Assembly (NCBI RefSeq): GCF_038070315.1
Contig: NZ_JBBPCC010000008.1
Span: 216,519 to 280,518, forward strand
Reading direction: 5' to 3'
DNA: 64,000 nucleotides
Origin: Paenibacillus_G filicis
GTDB lineage: Bacteria; Bacillota; Bacilli; Paenibacillales; NBRC-103111
Part shown: piece after piece, positions 25,720 through 34,701 of the stretch
Layout: each line of letters starts with the position of its first letter
Numbering within the stretch: the first letter of the stretch is position 1
The notes under the pieces: model-generated
The model's database searches: none
Told to the model about the DNA's origin: nothing
The model's input: only the letters and a program-made list of their open reading frames with translations
Position numbers and translations under genes: made by a program

Positions 25720-26640
25720 TTGACGAACGGTTCGCGGCTGTGGTTTATGATGAAGAAGCATAAGGCGCTCTATCTGCTGATGCTTCCCGGTATCCTGTAT
25801 TACCTGATCTTCAAGTATGCGCCCATGTACGGCATCATCATCGCCTTCCAGGATTACTCGGTCGGAAGGGGGATCCTGGGGAGCAAGTTTGTCGGCATGA
25901 AGCATTTTATCGAATTCTTCTATGTAACCCCCGATGCCTGGAAGCTGATCCGCAATACGGTCATGCTGAATGTGTACGATCTGCTGTTTCATTTCCCCGC
26001 ACCGATCGTGCTGGCTATTTTATTTCACGAAATCCGCATTTCCTGGTTCAAGCGGCTGGTGCAGAGCGTTAGCTACATGCCGCATTTTCTATCTACGGTC
26101 GTCATCGCGGGCATTATCGTGACGTTCCTGTCTCCCTCGAGCGGGGTAGTCAATCATGCGCTGTCCCGTGCCTTCGGCATTGAGCCGATCCTGTTCCTCG
26201 GACATCCGGAGTGGTTCAGAACGATTTATGTCGGCTCCGAAATTTGGCAGAAGGTCGGCTGGGGCACTATTCTATACCTGGCTGCGATTTCCGGCATCGA
26301 TCCAACCCTGTACGAGGCAGCCAAGATGGATGGCGCGAGCCGCTTCCAGCAGGTGAGGCATGTTACGCTGGTCGGCATGCTGCCCGTCATGATCGTCCTG
26401 TTCGTGCTGACGCTGGGGCACTTCATGGAGACCGGCTTTCAGAAAATTTTGCTCCTCTACAACTCCATGAACTATGAAACCTCGGATGTCATCAATACCT
26501 TCGTGTACCGGAGAGGCATTCTGGATGCGGACTTCAGCTTTGCCACGGCGGTCGGCTTATTTCAGTCGGTCATCGGCCTTGTGCTCGTCGTAGCCGCCAA
26601 CCGGATCGTCCGCAAATACTCGCAGACCAGTCTATGGTAG
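25720..26640 (+). CDS. ABC transporter permease, LplB-like (CUT1 family)
   Basis: A 306-residue six-helix inner-membrane permease. It begins with the LplB-type motif KALYLLMLPGILYYLIFKYAPMYGIIIAFQDYS and has the EAA loop YEAAKMDGASRFQQVRHVTLVGM that contacts the ATPase. It pairs with the next gene to form the channel for a saccharide-like substrate bound by the downstream lipoprotein. The TTG at 25720 is the best start, five to eight bases after AGGGAGGTGG; GTG 25711 overlaps that site. No ATPase gene is in the cluster; such systems commonly share an MsmX-type ATPase encoded elsewhere. Confidence 0.9.
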   Translation: MTNGSRLWFMMKKHKALYLLMLPGILYYLIFKYAPMYGIIIAFQDYSVGRGILGSKFVGMKHFIEFFYVTPDAWKLIRNTVMLNVYDLLFHFPAPIVLAILFHEIRISWFKRLVQSVSYMPHFLSTVVIAGIIVTFLSPSSGVVNHALSRAFGIEPILFLGHPEWFRTIYVGSEIWQKVGWGTILYLAAISGIDPTLYEAAKMDGASRFQQVRHVTLVGMLPVMIVLFVLTLGHFMETGFQKILLLYNSMNYETSDVINTFVYRRGILDADFSFATAVGLFQSVIGLVLVVAANRIVRKYSQTSLW

Positions 26641-26654
26641 AAAGGGGCCCGTCC

Positions 26655-27515
26655 ATGAAAATCAGGGAAAGCTTCGCTTCCCGGCTGTTCGATATCTGTA
26701 ACATGCTGCTCATGATCGTCCTGATGATCGTGATGGTGTACCCGATGGTCTATGTGTTCTCGGCCTCGATCTCCAATAATGCCCTGGTGGCGAGCGGAGA
26801 CGTGCTGCTGTGGCCCAAGGACATCACGCCAGTCGCTTATGAGCAGCTGATCTATAACCCGGATCTGTGGATCAGCTACTGGAATACGATCCGATATACG
26901 GTCGTCCATGTCGTCCTGACCTTGCTGGTAACCTCAGCCATGGCTTATCCGCTCTCCAAGAAGTGGCTGCCGGGCCGTCGGCCGATTCTGCTGCTGGCTG
27001 CCTTCACGCTGCTGTTCAGCGGAGGGATGATCCCGACCTTCCTGATCGTTCAGAAGCTCGGCATGCTCAATACGATCTGGGCGATTGTGCTGCCCACGCT
27101 GATCAGCACCTGGTACCTGTTCATCATGCGGACGTTCTTCGAGGCGCTGCCTGAGGAACTGGAGGATGCGGCCACCATCGACGGCTGCGGCTCCTTCCAG
27201 GTGCTGCTGCGGATCGTGCTGCCGCTATCCATGCCGGTTATGGCGACCATCGGACTGTTCTCGGCGGTCAACCAATGGAACGCCTTCTTCGACGCCCTCA
27301 TTTACCTGAATGACCGGAGTTTATACCCTCTGCAGATTATGCTCCGCAACATTCTGATCGCCGGTACGAATGTCCAGGGCGAGGGCGATCTGACGCATCT
27401 GGAGACGCTGAAATACGCGATGATCATCATAGCGACGCTGCCCATTCTGTGCGTGTATCCGTTTATCCAGAAATATTTTGTCCAAGGCACCATGATCGGC
27501 GGCATCAAGGGCTAG
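26655..27515 (+). CDS. ABC transporter permease, YtcP-like (CUT1 family)
   Basis: A 286-residue six-helix permease. The EAA loop is LEDAATIDGCGSFQVLLRIVLPLSMPVMATIGLF and the C-terminus ends QKYFVQGTMIGGIKG, both signatures of the YtcP group that partners LplB. ATG 26655 follows AAAGGGG by seven bases; the upstream in-frame ATG 26634 would overlap the previous gene and lacks a site. It forms the second half of the channel. Confidence 0.92.
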   Translation: MKIRESFASRLFDICNMLLMIVLMIVMVYPMVYVFSASISNNALVASGDVLLWPKDITPVAYEQLIYNPDLWISYWNTIRYTVVHVVLTLLVTSAMAYPLSKKWLPGRRPILLLAAFTLLFSGGMIPTFLIVQKLGMLNTIWAIVLPTLISTWYLFIMRTFFEALPEELEDAATIDGCGSFQVLLRIVLPLSMPVMATIGLFSAVNQWNAFFDALIYLNDRSLYPLQIMLRNILIAGTNVQGEGDLTHLETLKYAMIIIATLPILCVYPFIQKYFVQGTMIGGIKG

Positions 27516-27654
27516 CTGTACCGCTCCCGGCCGTCTGTCTGCAGTATACGTGCAAGGGGGTTCGTCGCGGGTGCGGGCGGACTGCATCAAGAACCGGCAG
27601 AAGGTTGGGGATGGACGAGGGCGCGAGTCAGAATTTAATGGGGAGGCGACAGAG

Positions 27655-29214
27655 ATGAAGAAACGGGCATGTGCGGCGATGATGAGTGTAGTGCTTGCGG
27701 CAGGAGCGGTGGCAGCGGGATGTAGTGACAAGGGGGCAGCCCCTGCACAGGGAGAGGGGAGCGGCGATGCCAAGAAGCCGATTACCTTCTCCTGGCTGGT
27801 CTATGACCGTGTCGAGGGCAAGGTGCGGACCGACTGGGAGATCTTCAAGGAGCTGGAGGCCAAGACAGGGGTCAAGGCGGACTTCCAGGTCGTCAGTCAG
27901 GAGGGTCTGACGGAGAAGCGGCAGATTATGATCGCGACGAACTCGGTCACGGACTTTATTCAGGTGACCACGCAGGAGGGCCGGGAACACGGTCCGGATA
28001 AGGTGTTCCTCAACCTGAAGGACTATCTCGACAAAGCGCCCAATCTGAAGGCCTTCTACGAGAAATACCCCGAGGCAAAAGCTGTCGCGACGGGAGCGGA
28101 CGGGGGTATCTATACGGTACCTGTCATTGAGGGAGATGCTGAGGGCAAGGGGTTCAACTTCATCTGGTACAGCCGCAAGGACCTGATTGACCAATACGGG
28201 CTCAAGGCGCCGAATACGCTCGATGAGTTCTACCAGTTCCTCAAGGCGTTCAAGGAGAAGGACCCGAATTCATATCCGCTGATCTCCAACACGATCTCCG
28301 GGGATACGGGGCTGTACACTGTATTCGGCCGTATGTTCACCGGCATTCAGGGCTATTACAACATTGACCCGACGACCGACAAATATGCATTCGCTCCGTA
28401 TCACAAGGGCTACAAGGACGCGCTGATATTCCTCAATAAGCTTTACACCGAGAAGCTGCTCGATCCCGAATATTCGCTGCTGACTCAGGCACAGTGGGAA
28501 GAGCGCATCCTGAAGGGCAAGTCGCTGGTGACGTACTTCTGGAAAGCGGACCTCGAGTCGATAACCGACAAGGCGCGGAAAGCGGGCACGCCTGGCTATG
28601 AGCTGGATGCGATCCCCTCCATCGCTGCCGACGGGATTAAGAACTATCAGTACTCCCGACCGGTCGTCGGTGCTGTCGGCCGTGCGATTTCGGCTAAGGT
28701 CAAGGATAAGGACAGAGCGGTGCAGTTCCTCGACTATCTCGTCGGCGAGGAAGGGTCTAACTACTTGTCCCTCGGCATAGAGGGCAAGACGTATACGAAG
28801 GAGAACGGGCAGCCCGTCTATATGAAGGAATTCGGCGCTTCTCCGTTCAATACGCTGCGTAAGGACTGGGGCGTCTGGTACGACCTGATCACACTGGATA
28901 ACGCGAAGTCGCGTGCGGCGTGGGAGCGCGGTCTGAGCGACAAGAGCAAGGACATCAACAAACGGTATGAGAAGTTCATCATTCCGGCTCCCAAGCAGCT
29001 CGTGAAGACGCAAGAGGAGCTGGAGCTGGAGAAGTCCAAGCTGAACAACCTGAACAAGTTCCTGGAGCAGAAGCAGACGGAGTTCGTGACCGGCAAGACG
29101 CCGATCAACGATACGACTTACCAGCAATTTATCGATCAGGCCAAGAAGCTGGGGTCGGATGAGCTGCTGAAGATGTACGACACCTCCTACACACGCACCT
29201 ACGGCAAAAAATAA
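27655..29214 (+). CDS. Extracellular solute-binding lipoprotein (LipO-like)
   Basis: A 519-residue substrate-binding protein for the CUT1 importer. The signal peptide ends in the lipobox VAAGC with the cysteine at about residue 22, so the protein is tethered outside the membrane. The mature sequence opens KPITFSWLVYDRVEGKVRTDWEIFKELEAKTGVKADFQVV, typical of the large LipO/YtcQ group that serves LplB/YtcP permeases. The ligand is unknown; related proteins bind pectic or other complex glycans, but the downstream genes suggest a different compound here. ATG 27655 chosen because the lipoprotein signal starts there. Confidence 0.92.
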   Translation: MKKRACAAMMSVVLAAGAVAAGCSDKGAAPAQGEGSGDAKKPITFSWLVYDRVEGKVRTDWEIFKELEAKTGVKADFQVVSQEGLTEKRQIMIATNSVTDFIQVTTQEGREHGPDKVFLNLKDYLDKAPNLKAFYEKYPEAKAVATGADGGIYTVPVIEGDAEGKGFNFIWYSRKDLIDQYGLKAPNTLDEFYQFLKAFKEKDPNSYPLISNTISGDTGLYTVFGRMFTGIQGYYNIDPTTDKYAFAPYHKGYKDALIFLNKLYTEKLLDPEYSLLTQAQWEERILKGKSLVTYFWKADLESITDKARKAGTPGYELDAIPSIAADGIKNYQYSRPVVGAVGRAISAKVKDKDRAVQFLDYLVGEEGSNYLSLGIEGKTYTKENGQPVYMKEFGASPFNTLRKDWGVWYDLITLDNAKSRAAWERGLSDKSKDINKRYEKFIIPAPKQLVKTQEELELEKSKLNNLNKFLEQKQTEFVTGKTPINDTTYQQFIDQAKKLGSDELLKMYDTSYTRTYGKK

Positions 29215-29248
29215 CGCTAAGCCTTCTCTTCGAAAGGAGCGGATTTCC

Positions 29249-30310
29249 GTGAGTGTCACGGATGATTTCAAGATTATCGATACCGATGTCCACAATGAAC
29301 AGGCGGATGCGGCGCTGGTGCCTTACCTCCCTGAGCCATGGCGCTCACGAGTTGCTGCGACCGGGATCGGCTACGCAGGCTCGAACTACTGGTCGCCGGT
29401 CGGTGTGATGAAGAAGGACTCGATCCCTCCGGGCGGAGGCAAAGCCGGCTCCGACCCGGAGCTGATGATCCGGCAGCTGATCGAGCCTTACCAGGTAGAA
29501 GCAGCTCTGCTGACCGGAGTCGTCTACAATATCTCCTCGACGCATGACCCGGACTACGCCGCAGCCATATGCTCGGCCTACAATGACTACCTGATCGCGG
29601 AATGGCTCGGCAAGCACCCGGCGTTCAAGGGGCTGCTGGCAGTGTCGACGCTCGACCCCGTGCTTGCAGCACGTGAGATCGACCGGGTCGGCGGTCATCC
29701 CGATATCGTCGGAGTGATCATCTCCAGTGCGGCTCGTTCTCCGCTTGGTCACCGATACTACCATCCGATCTACGAGGCGGCCGAGCGCAACGGGCTTCCG
29801 CTCTCGATCCACCCTGGGGCGGAGGGCGGGGGCAGCTCGACGGCGCCGACAGCGGCAGGCTATCCGGCCCGCTACATCGAGTGGCATACGTGCCTGTCCC
29901 AGATGTTCATGTCCCATCTGGTGAGCCTGGTCTGCGAGGGCGTATTCGTGAAGTTTCCACAGCTGAAGGTGGTGCTCGTCGAGGGCGGCATCGCCTGGCT
30001 GCCTCCGCTGCTGTGGAGACTGGATAAGAACTACAAGGCGCTGCGCTCGACAGTGCCGTGGCTGAAGCGTCTGCCTAGCGAATACGTGCGCGACCATTGC
30101 TTCCTGACGACCCAGCCGATCGAGGAACCGGCGAATCCTCAGCACTTGATCGATCTATTCAACATGTTCGATGCGGAGGATATGATCCTGTATTCGAGCG
30201 ACTATCCGCATTGGGATTTCGATGCGCCGGATATGATTCTGCGCAAGCTGAAGCCGGAGGCGAGGCGCAAAATCTTCTATGAGAATGCCAAGAAGCTGTA
30301 TCGATTATAA
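29249..30310 (+). CDS. Amidohydrolase-family metal hydrolase/decarboxylase
   Basis: A 353-residue amidohydrolase_2 TIM-barrel enzyme. Metal ligands are visible: D11-x-D13-x-H15 with D13 and H15 expected at the metal, His188 in LSIHPG and Asp318 in YSSDYPHWDFD. This subgroup includes non-oxidative decarboxylases (gamma-resorcylate, ACMSD) and lactone or amide hydrolases; the substrate cannot be told apart from sequence alone. It follows the importer's binding protein by 34 bases and precedes a Rieske protein, so it probably processes the imported compound in the cytoplasm. The start is GTG 29249 after GAAAGGAG. Confidence 0.85.
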   Translation: MSVTDDFKIIDTDVHNEQADAALVPYLPEPWRSRVAATGIGYAGSNYWSPVGVMKKDSIPPGGGKAGSDPELMIRQLIEPYQVEAALLTGVVYNISSTHDPDYAAAICSAYNDYLIAEWLGKHPAFKGLLAVSTLDPVLAAREIDRVGGHPDIVGVIISSAARSPLGHRYYHPIYEAAERNGLPLSIHPGAEGGGSSTAPTAAGYPARYIEWHTCLSQMFMSHLVSLVCEGVFVKFPQLKVVLVEGGIAWLPPLLWRLDKNYKALRSTVPWLKRLPSEYVRDHCFLTTQPIEEPANPQHLIDLFNMFDAEDMILYSSDYPHWDFDAPDMILRKLKPEARRKIFYENAKKLYRL

Positions 30311-30327
30311 CGGAAGGAGGGGCTCGT

Positions 30328-30696
30328 ATGGCAGTGCACGATGTGCTGGCTGAGGAGGATGTGCCGGACGGCGGGTGTGCGGTTGTTCAGGTGGAAGGGC
30401 GGGAAATCTGCGTGTACCGAATCGATGGCAGCTATTATGCGCTGAATAATTACTGTCCGCATCAAGGCGCGCCAATATGTGCAGGCCTGGTATCCGGTAC
30501 GAATCTCCCCGCTGACGTGTACAGGTACGAGTACAGCAGGGAAGGCGAGATTATCCGCTGTCCCTGGCACGGCTGGGAGTTTGACATCAAGACGGGAAAG
30601 TCGCTGTTCAGCGATCGTACCCGGGTGAAGTCTTATGAGGTTGAGGTCCGGGACGGACGAATCGGTATTGTCCTGAGGGGAGCAGAGCGCCCCTGA
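30328..30696 (+). CDS. Rieske [2Fe-2S] ferredoxin-like protein
   Basis: A 122-residue soluble Rieske protein. Cluster ligands are C43-x-H45 and C78-x2-H81. The intervening region is slightly longer than in plain Rieske ferredoxins and resembles the N-terminal domain of aromatic-ring hydroxylating oxygenases, but there is no catalytic non-heme iron domain. It lies 17 bases after the amidohydrolase, last in the importer operon. It may supply electrons to an oxygenase encoded elsewhere; no such oxygenase is in this window. Confidence 0.9.
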   Translation: MAVHDVLAEEDVPDGGCAVVQVEGREICVYRIDGSYYALNNYCPHQGAPICAGLVSGTNLPADVYRYEYSREGEIIRCPWHGWEFDIKTGKSLFSDRTRVKSYEVEVRDGRIGIVLRGAERP

Positions 30697-31064
30697 GCGG
30701 GTTGGGTTAAGGCGGAGTCAGGCACTGAGGTGCCGTGGCTCCGCTTTTTTTGCGTGGGGCGGTTCATGTCTGTCTGCAGAGGGATCGGAGTCGGCGGGCT
30801 GTAGACTGTAGACTGTAGACGTTCAGCGATAGGAGATCAATGGCAGAACAGGCTGTTAACCCCTGACACGGGCAGCTTCTAGCCGTGTCTGGCTTGTCCA
30901 TTGTTCCATGTGGAACATACTGTCGACCCGAGTCGGATATTGCGGCCCGCCCGTCAGCCTGTCTGCTGAGTAGGCTTCTGCGAAGAGGAAAACGGCCGCA
31001 GAACAGCGAATAGCTTGAACAGGGAACTGGAGGAAGCTCGGAGTAATGGAGGGTGCACCATCTC
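30697..31064. other. Intergenic region with terminator, repeats and inverted repeats
   Basis: No gene is supported. It contains the terminator at 30712-30751, three tandem copies of CTGTAGA (30799-30819), an inverted repeat GACACGG/CCGTGTC (30865-30889) and a second one TGTTCCA-TG-TGGAACA (30902-30917). The last is a reasonable operator candidate for the two-component operon. Confidence 0.5.
30712..30751 (+). terminator. Terminator of the importer operon
   Basis: GCGGAGTCA pairs with TGGCTCCGC around an inner GGCAC/GTGCC helix, followed by seven T residues; 15 bases after the Rieske stop. Confidence 0.9.
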
Positions 31065-31784
31065 ATGTCTAATCGAATTTTACTTGTGGAGGACGATCAG
31101 GAAATTAGCGAGATGATCGTCGGATTTCTGGCGAAGGAAGGCTATACGGTTGAATGCGCCTATGACGGAGAGCAGGGAGTCAGGATGGTGCGGGCATCTG
31201 CCTACGATCTGATCGTGCTCGATCTGATGCTGCCCCGGCTAGGCGGGCTGGAGCTGCTGCGCATCATCCGCGACTGCAGCCTGGCGCCTGTACTGATCCT
31301 GTCGGCCAAGGATAGCGAGGTCGATAAGGCGCTGGGTCTCGGCCTCGGAGCGGATGACTATATGGCGAAGCCATTTTCGATGATCGAGCTGACTGCCCGC
31401 ATTCAGGCGGGCATCCGCCGTGCTACGCGGTACGCGCAAGCCGCGTCTCACCAGAGCAGCCAGCCGGAAGCTGTGGCGAAGACGCTGGAATTCGGGGAAC
31501 TGCGGCTCGAGCCGGATACATTCTCCGTGTTCAAGGACGGACGGGATCTGAAGCTGACGGCCAAGGAATTCCAGATTCTCAAGCTGTTTCTGACCCATCC
31601 GAAGAAGGTATTTACGAAGGCGAATCTGTACGAATCTATCTGGAACGAACCGTATATGGGCGATGAGAATGTCATCAACGTGCAGATGCGCAGGCTCCGC
31701 GAGAAGATCGAGGAGGACCCCTCCTCGCCATGCATCATCCAGACAGTCTGGGGCATCGGCTACAAGCTGGGCGGGGAACGCTGA
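31065..31784 (+). CDS. OmpR-family response regulator
   Basis: A 239-residue regulator: receiver domain with phosphoacceptor Asp53 in LIVLDLMLP, acidic pair E9/D10-D11 and Lys in the KPF motif, then a winged-helix effector with KLTAKEFQILKLFLTHPKKVFTKANLYESIW. The kinase gene overlaps its stop by one base. The ABC exporter downstream has three GTAAGA repeats spaced 11 bases apart, which fit tandem binding of this protein. ATG 31065 has GGAGGG 13 bases upstream. Confidence 0.93.
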   Translation: MSNRILLVEDDQEISEMIVGFLAKEGYTVECAYDGEQGVRMVRASAYDLIVLDLMLPRLGGLELLRIIRDCSLAPVLILSAKDSEVDKALGLGLGADDYMAKPFSMIELTARIQAGIRRATRYAQAASHQSSQPEAVAKTLEFGELRLEPDTFSVFKDGRDLKLTAKEFQILKLFLTHPKKVFTKANLYESIWNEPYMGDENVINVQMRRLREKIEEDPSSPCIIQTVWGIGYKLGGER

Positions 31785-32734
31785 TGGCCGGGGCCGGCTT
31801 ATGGACGCCCGTGCTGCTTGCTATCATCGGCTTGCTGGCAGCCGCTCTCGGCTGGCAGAGCTGGAAGAGCCGCTCTCAGCAGCGGGAGCTCGCCTCGATC
31901 ATCCGGGAGCTGGATGCGATTGCCCGTACGGGAGGCAAGCAAAAGCTGCTGTATATGACCGGCCACCGCGGGCTGCAGGAGCTGCTGACGTCCTTGAACG
32001 GGCTGCTGGAGTTCAATAGGCAGGCTGCAGCCGGGCACGTGCGCACCGAGATGGCGATACGCCGTATGCTTTCCAATATCTCGCATGATCTGAAGACTCC
32101 GCTCACTGTAGTTCTGGGTTATATTGAAACAATCCGGCACGACCCGGCGATGCCTGCTGAGGAGCGGGAGCTGCTGCTGGGCAAGGTCCATCGCAAGGCA
32201 TGGGACGTGCTGGAGCTGATGAATGCCTTCTTCGACTTGGCGAGGCTGGAATCGGGGGACCTGGAGCTTCCGCTTGACCGCGTGCGGATGAATGACGTGT
32301 GCAGCTCTACCATGTTGGGCTTCTATGATATCTTGACCGCTCAGGGCTTCCGGGTAGAGATCGACATCCCCGAGCGGCCCCTCTATGCGCAGGCCCACGA
32401 AGAAGCGATGACCCGCATCCTGAATAACCTGATCTCCAATGCGATCCGCTACGGCGCCGATGGCCGTATGGTTGGGCTTTCCCTGTATGCGGATGAGCAT
32501 GATGTTTATGTGGAGGTACGGGACCAAGGGCAGGGCATCCCGGAATCGGAGCAGGAGCGCGTCTTCGACCGGATGTATACGCTGGAGGACTCCCGCAACA
32601 AGCTTATGCAGGGCAGCGGACTGGGCTTGACCATCACGAAGCGGCTTGTGGAACGGCTGGGCGGACAGATCGGCTTGACGAGCAAGCCCTATGAGCGGAC
32701 GGTATTCACGGTCAAGCTGCCGAGAATGAAGTGA
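31784..32734 (+). CDS. Sensor histidine kinase
   Basis: A 316-residue kinase with one clear N-terminal membrane helix (about 7-24) and practically no extracellular domain, then HisKA with His101 in NISHDLKTPLT and an HATPase domain with N box NNLISNAIRYG and G boxes DQGQGIP and GSGLGLTI. The missing outside domain resembles intramembrane-sensing kinases that respond to cell-envelope stress, often through a neighbouring ABC transporter. Cotranscribed with the response regulator (TGATG overlap) and followed by an ABC-2 exporter. Confidence 0.92.
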   Translation: MAGAGLWTPVLLAIIGLLAAALGWQSWKSRSQQRELASIIRELDAIARTGGKQKLLYMTGHRGLQELLTSLNGLLEFNRQAAAGHVRTEMAIRRMLSNISHDLKTPLTVVLGYIETIRHDPAMPAEERELLLGKVHRKAWDVLELMNAFFDLARLESGDLELPLDRVRMNDVCSSTMLGFYDILTAQGFRVEIDIPERPLYAQAHEEAMTRILNNLISNAIRYGADGRMVGLSLYADEHDVYVEVRDQGQGIPESEQERVFDRMYTLEDSRNKLMQGSGLGLTITKRLVERLGGQIGLTSKPYERTVFTVKLPRMK

Positions 32735-32770
32735 CATCTCTTGCCTTGATCTCATGGAGGAGGGGGCGAT

Positions 32771-32798
32771 GTAAGAAATTTGTAAGAGTTGAGTAAGA
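32771..32798 (+). promoter_or_regulatory. Three GTAAGA direct repeats with 11-bp period
   Basis: GTAAGA occurs at 32771, 32782 and 32793, exactly one helical turn apart, just before a promoter region with TACTAT at 32819 and no good -35. Such 11-base spacing is the classic binding pattern of OmpR-type dimers, and the OmpR-type regulator is encoded immediately upstream. Confidence 0.65.
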
Positions 32799-32859
32799 GA
32801 AATGACCTATTTCCTCCTTACTATAGAGGATAGAGAGGGAAGGAAGGGGATGGAAAACG

Positions 32860-33783
32860 ATGACTGCTGTTGTGCAGACGAAGCGTTTAACCAAGGTGCT
32901 GAACGGCCGTGAAGTCGTATCGGGCGTACATATGAATGTCCGGCAGGGGGAGATCTATGGCTTCCTGGGTCCCAATGGAGCAGGGAAAACGACAGTCATG
33001 CGCATGCTGTTGAATCTGGTCAAGCCGACAGACGGCCGCATCGAGCTGTTCGGCGAGCCCTTGCAGGAGGAATCGGTGGAGGTGCTGAAGCGGATCGGCA
33101 GCATGATCGAATACCCGGTTTTTTACGAGAAGCTGACGGCTTACGAGAACTTGGAGCTGCACGGCCGGTATATGGGCTTCTATGATCCCAAGATGATTCG
33201 CGATGCACTGGATCTGGTGCAGCTTACGGGCTCGGAGCGCAAGCGGGTGAAGGATTTCTCACTGGGGATGAAGCAGCGCCTCGGACTGGCGAGGGCACTG
33301 GCAACGAAGCCTGAGCTGCTGATTCTCGATGAGCCAATCAACGGACTGGATCCTGCAGGGATTCGCGAGATGCGTATGTTGTTCAAGACGCTGAGCCGGG
33401 AATACGGCATGACGCTGCTGGTCAGCTCCCACATTCTCGGGGAAATCGAGCAAATCGCCGATACGGTCGGCGTCATCAGCGAAGGCAGGCTGGTGGATGA
33501 GGTCTCCATGGAGACGATTCGCCGGAGCCTGTCAGACTACATCGAGATCGTAACCCCGCACTTGCAGAGGGCGGCCTTTGTGCTGGAACACAGCTTGAAC
33601 GTCACCAGCTTCAAAACAATGGGAGACCGCACGCTCCGTGTGTATGACTCTGAGCTGTCCCCGAGCGAATTATCCAAGGCGCTGATTCTGGAGGGTGTTG
33701 CGATCGAAGAAATTCATAAGAAGGCCAACACCCTGGAGAGCTATTTCTTCCAACAGATCCGAGGGGGTAGGGAGCATGCTTAA
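32860..33783 (+). CDS. ABC-2 exporter ATP-binding protein (BcrA-like)
   Basis: A 307-residue ATPase: Walker A GPNGAGKT at about 36-43, signature FSLGMKQRLGLARAL, Walker B ending LLILDEPINGLDPAG, switch histidine in LLVSSHIL. The C-terminal ~80 residues form the regulatory extension common in BcrA/YtrB-type peptide-antibiotic resistance transporters. It pairs with the overlapping permease gene. Control by the upstream two-component system suggests protection against a cell-wall-active peptide; that is inference. Confidence 0.92.
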   Translation: MTAVVQTKRLTKVLNGREVVSGVHMNVRQGEIYGFLGPNGAGKTTVMRMLLNLVKPTDGRIELFGEPLQEESVEVLKRIGSMIEYPVFYEKLTAYENLELHGRYMGFYDPKMIRDALDLVQLTGSERKRVKDFSLGMKQRLGLARALATKPELLILDEPINGLDPAGIREMRMLFKTLSREYGMTLLVSSHILGEIEQIADTVGVISEGRLVDEVSMETIRRSLSDYIEIVTPHLQRAAFVLEHSLNVTSFKTMGDRTLRVYDSELSPSELSKALILEGVAIEEIHKKANTLESYFFQQIRGGREHA

Positions 33784-34462
33784 TCTGATGAGGCTGGAGA
33801 TGAGCAAGCACAGAATGGGCAGCTATGTCATCGGCGCGGTGATCGCCAATCTGGTGATTGCGCTGCTGGTCGTCCTGATCGGTGCGGTCGAGGGGGAACA
33901 TGCTTACCGGGGCTGGGAGGATGCGTTCTCGGCGATCGATGCCTTCTCCAAATCCACCTTCATCGTCTTCGGAGGTGTGCTGCTCTCCCGGCTCGTGATT
34001 GACGAATACAGGAACAAAACGATCAGCCTGCTGTTTACGTACCCGGTCGGCCGCCGTAAGCTATTGACCGCCAAGCTGCTGCTGGTCGGACTATGGACGT
34101 TCTTCTCGATCCTGTTTACAGATTTGTGGGTGACCTGCATCTTCCTGGTGATGAATACGCAGCTGGATATGCTGGCGGACTCGCTGACTCAAGAACTGCT
34201 GACCGGGCAAATGATTCAATTTCTTTTACAGGCGGCTGGTGCGGCCGGTATGTCGCTAATTCCGCTATACTTCGGGATGAAGCGCAAATCGGCAGGCGCG
34301 ACGATCGTATCGTCCGTGCTCATCGTGCTGGTCGTGTGCTCCAATTCGGGCGGCTTCTCGCTAAGCTCCATCATCGCCATCCCCTTGTCGCTGGCCGCCA
34401 TCGGCGTCCTGATCGCGTATTTGTCCATACGGAATGTCTATCGGCAGGACATACTGGAATAG
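33776..34462 (+). CDS. ABC-2 exporter permease
   Basis: A 228-residue membrane protein with six predicted helices and the ABC-2 pattern: a cytoplasmic N-terminus (MLNLMRLEMSKHRMGSYVIG), a reentrant region FVVFGGVLLSRLVIDEYRNKTISLLFTYPVGRRKLLTAKLLLV that meets the ATPase, and paired C-terminal helices. Similar proteins include BcrB and the lantibiotic-immunity permeases. ATG 33776 overlaps the ATPase gene by eight bases. Confidence 0.88.
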   Translation: MLNLMRLEMSKHRMGSYVIGAVIANLVIALLVVLIGAVEGEHAYRGWEDAFSAIDAFSKSTFIVFGGVLLSRLVIDEYRNKTISLLFTYPVGRRKLLTAKLLLVGLWTFFSILFTDLWVTCIFLVMNTQLDMLADSLTQELLTGQMIQFLLQAAGAAGMSLIPLYFGMKRKSAGATIVSSVLIVLVVCSNSGGFSLSSIIAIPLSLAAIGVLIAYLSIRNVYRQDILE

Positions 34463-34491
34463 GCCAACGACCGAGGCTTCCAGGTTCATAG

Positions 34492-34542
34492 AAAGCTCCC
34501 TTCGATGCTGCACACTTGCTCGGCAGGCGAGGGGAGCTTTTT
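34492..34542 (+). terminator. Terminator of the exporter operon
   Basis: AAAGCTCCC pairs with GGGAGCTTT over a 31-base loop that can fold further, then TT; 29 bases after the permease stop. Confidence 0.65.
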
Positions 34543-34701
34543 CGGGCGTTGCGTATAGTGGCGGGCCAGGGCTTCACCCTCAAGACCTTCAGGCTCCGCG
34601 CTGATCTTTCTCGGCAGGACATAGGCGTAACCTTGCCGCTGTGCTAAAATGAAGATATCGATGAAGCTGTGATTATAAGCGCACGAAAAGGAGACTTTCC
34701 G

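Noticed and set aside
30799..30819. Three tandem CTGTAGA copies considered as a CRISPR-like or regulatory repeat
   Set aside because: Too short, no spacers, no cas genes nearby; kept only as part of the intergenic description.
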